From Betaproteobacteria bacterium (GTDB lineage Bacteria; Pseudomonadota; Gammaproteobacteria; Burkholderiales; Usitatibacteraceae): DNA of 38,913 nt. The DNA lies in NCBI GenBank assembly GCA_011391275.1, contig JAABQW010000309.1, positions 1 through 38,913 of the forward strand, written 5' to 3'. The notes under the pieces were generated by a model, which ran no database searches, had not been told where the DNA came from, and saw nothing but the letters and a program-made list of their open reading frames with translations. Shown in pieces: positions 37,450-38,913 of the stretch (position 1 is the first letter of the stretch; each line of letters begins with the position of its first letter). Made by a program: the position numbers and the translations under genes.

Positions 37450-38913
37450 TTACCTGCGCCCGCCGAGGATGGACCCCAGCACGCCGCGGATGATGCGTCG
37501 CCCGACTTCGCTGCCGATCGCGCGGGCGGCACTCTTGGCCGCGGCTTCCACGGCCGTCTCCCGCGTGCGCCCCTTGGGCGCCTGGCCGCCGGGAAGCCCC
37601 AACGTGTCGAGTATGCCGCCGAAGACGCCGCCGCCCTTGACCTCGCCCGCCTGCGCGTCGCCCGCCTGCGCCGCGCCGGCCTCGGCGCGACCGCCGGCAC
37701 GGGCGGCCAGGATCTCGTAGGCCGACTCCCGGTCGACCGATTTCTCGTAGTGGCCCGCGACGAGCGAGCCCTCGATGACCTTGCGGCGCTCGTCGGCAGT
37801 GATCGGGCCGATGCGCGAGCGCGGCGGCAACACGTACGCGCGTTCCACGGGACGCGGCCGGCCCTTCTCGTCGAGGAAGGACACGAGCGCCTCGCCGACC
37901 CCGAGCTCCGTGATCGCCTTCTCGACGTCCAGGGCGGGGTTCTCGCGGAAGGTGGTCGCGGCCGCCTTGACGGCCTTCTGGTCGCGCGGGGTGTAGGCGC
38001 GAAGGGCATGCTGGATGCGGTTGCCCAGCTGCCCGAGGATGGTGTCCGGGACGTCGAGCGGGTTCTGCGTGATGAACCAGACGCCCACGCCCTTGGAACG
38101 CACCAGCCGCACCACCTGCTCGATGCGGTCGAGGAGCTCCTTGGGCGCATCGTCGAAGAGGAGGTGCGCCTCGTCGAAGAAGAAGACGAGCTTCGGCTTC
38201 TCCGGGTCGCCCACTTCCGGCAGCTGCTCGAAGAGTTCCGACAGGAGCCAGAGCAGCATGGTCGCGTACACGCGGGGGCGGGCGAGGAGCTTGTCGGCGG
38301 CGAGGATGTTCACGACACCCCTGCCGTCCACGGTCTGCATGAGGTCCTCGATCGCGAGGACGGGCTCGCTGAAGAACTTCTCCCCGCCCTGCGACTCGAT
38401 CGTGAGGAGCCCGCGCTGGATCGCGCCGATGCTGGCGGTCGACATGTTCCCGTACTGGGTCCGGAAACTGGCCGCGTTGTCGCCGGCGTGCTGCAGCAGG
38501 GCGCGCAGGTCCTTCAGGTCGAGGAGCGCGAGGCCGCCGTCGTCGGCGATCTTGAAGATCGCGGCAAGCACGCCCGACTGCGTCTCGTTGAGGTTCAGGA
38601 TGCGCGCGAGGAGGAGCGGGCCCATCTCGCTCACGGTGGCGCGCACCGGGTGCCCCTGCTCCCCGAAGACGTCCCAGAAGGCGACGGGGGCGGCCAGTGG
38701 CGTGTGGCCCTCGAGGCCCAGCATCTTCACGCGCTCGGCGACCTTTGCGTTGGCGCCGGCCGGGGCCGCCAGTCCCGCGAGGTCGCCCTTCACGTCGGCC
38801 ACGAACACCGGCACGCCGATGGAGCAGAGCGACTCGATCACCGTCTGGAGGGTGACGGTCTTGCCGGTGCCCGTGGCGCCCGCGATGAGGCCGTGACGGT
38901 TGGCCATGCCCGG
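37450..38913 (-). CDS. DUF853/YjgR (HerA-like) P-loop ATPase, N-terminus outside window
   Basis: The frame is open to the window edge; 487 residues are visible plus a stop at 37450. Walker A is GATGTGKT near the visible N-terminus, in the family context [21 protein letters not shown], and Walker B is [12 protein letters not shown]. An arginine-finger-like segment [20 protein letters not shown] follows. The C-terminal tail is Gly/Ala-rich ([12 protein letters not shown]). The ATG at 38907 is internal: family members have about 20 residues before it. YjgR/DUF853 proteins resemble HerA helicases and FtsK; the biological role is unknown. It lies upstream of slmA on the same strand, 15 bases apart. 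Confidence 0.9.
   Translation of the reverse strand, partial: PGMANRHGLIAGATGTGKTVTLQTVIESLCSIGVPVFVADVKGDLAGLAAPAGANAKVAERVKMLGLEGHTPLAAPVAFWDVFGEQGHPVRATVSEMGPLLLARILNLNETQSGVLAAIFKIADDGGLALLDLKDLRALLQHAGDNAASFRTQYGNMSTASIGAIQRGLLTIESQGGEKFFSEPVLAIEDLMQTVDGRGVVNILAADKLLARPRVYATMLLWLLSELFEQLPEVGDPEKPKLVFFFDEAHLLFDDAPKELLDRIEQVVRLVRSKGVGVWFITQNPLDVPDTILGQLGNRIQHALRAYTPRDQKAVKAAATTFRENPALDVEKAITELGVGEALVSFLDEKGRPRPVERAYVLPPRSRIGPITADERRKVIEGSLVAGHYEKSVDRESAYEILAARAGGRAEAGAAQAGDAQAGEVKGGGVFGGILDTLGLPGGQAPKGRTRETAVEAAAKSAARAIGSEVGRRIIRGVLGSILGGRR

Overview
The window is 38.9 kb of GC-rich, densely packed chromosomal DNA that looks like the core genome of a betaproteobacterium. The evidence is the gene order sigma factor-DUF3619-DUF3106-RDD next to ilvB-ilvN-ilvC-psd-pssA-leuA, the CrbS/CrbR-type acetate regulation cluster, and betaproteobacterial versions of ClpSA, RluE, SlmA and YjgR. 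I cannot name the genus. I found no rRNA, tRNA, CRISPR array, insertion sequence or prophage.

Layout. 1-1390 (minus): the N-terminal piece of an AMP-forming acyl-CoA ligase, and an HpcH/HpaI (CitE-like) C-C lyase. 1672-13207 (plus): an acetate utilisation island. It holds acetyl-CoA synthetase (acs), a cNMP/CBS/DUF294 nucleotidyltransferase-like protein, a DEDDh exonuclease, a small membrane protein, a transporter-fused sensor kinase (CrbS-like, without its own receiver), a single-domain receiver, a FixJ/LuxR-type regulator (CrbR-like), a DUF4212 subunit and a large Na+/solute symporter. The likely logic is acetate sensing, phosphotransfer, activation of acs and permease genes, and uptake plus activation of acetate. 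13275-14634: a small membrane protein and LptG. 14631-16429 (minus): a sigma factor that probably starts at CTG, a translationally coupled one-TM DUF3619 protein, DUF3106 and an RDD protein. 16634-23705 (plus): branched-chain amino acid and phosphatidylethanolamine synthesis (ilvB, ilvN, ilvC, psd, a pssA fused to ankyrin repeats, a Leu-rich leader peptide, leuA).

23775-29506: a helix-hairpin-helix secreted protein, bactofilin, purB, a glutathione transferase-like protein, mnmA, an Ala/Lys-rich secreted protein, rluE and a cold shock protein. 29743-32330: clpS-clpA. 32442-34768: a flavocytochrome c sulfide dehydrogenase pair (cytochrome plus FAD subunit) and a convergent dihaem cytochrome c4, which suggests periplasmic sulfide oxidation feeding the respiratory chain. 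34930-38913: an orphan ATP-grasp enzyme, a GNAT acetyltransferase, slmA and the truncated 5' side of a YjgR/DUF853 ATPase.

The points most worth following up are the PssA-ankyrin fusion, the apparently leaderless Leu-rich leader peptide in front of leuA, the CTG-initiated sigma factor with a candidate membrane anti-sigma partner, the split CrbS/receiver/CrbR relay with candidate operator palindromes, and the DUF294-exonuclease pair inside the acetate island. All functional calls rest on reading the protein sequences by eye; no database search was run.
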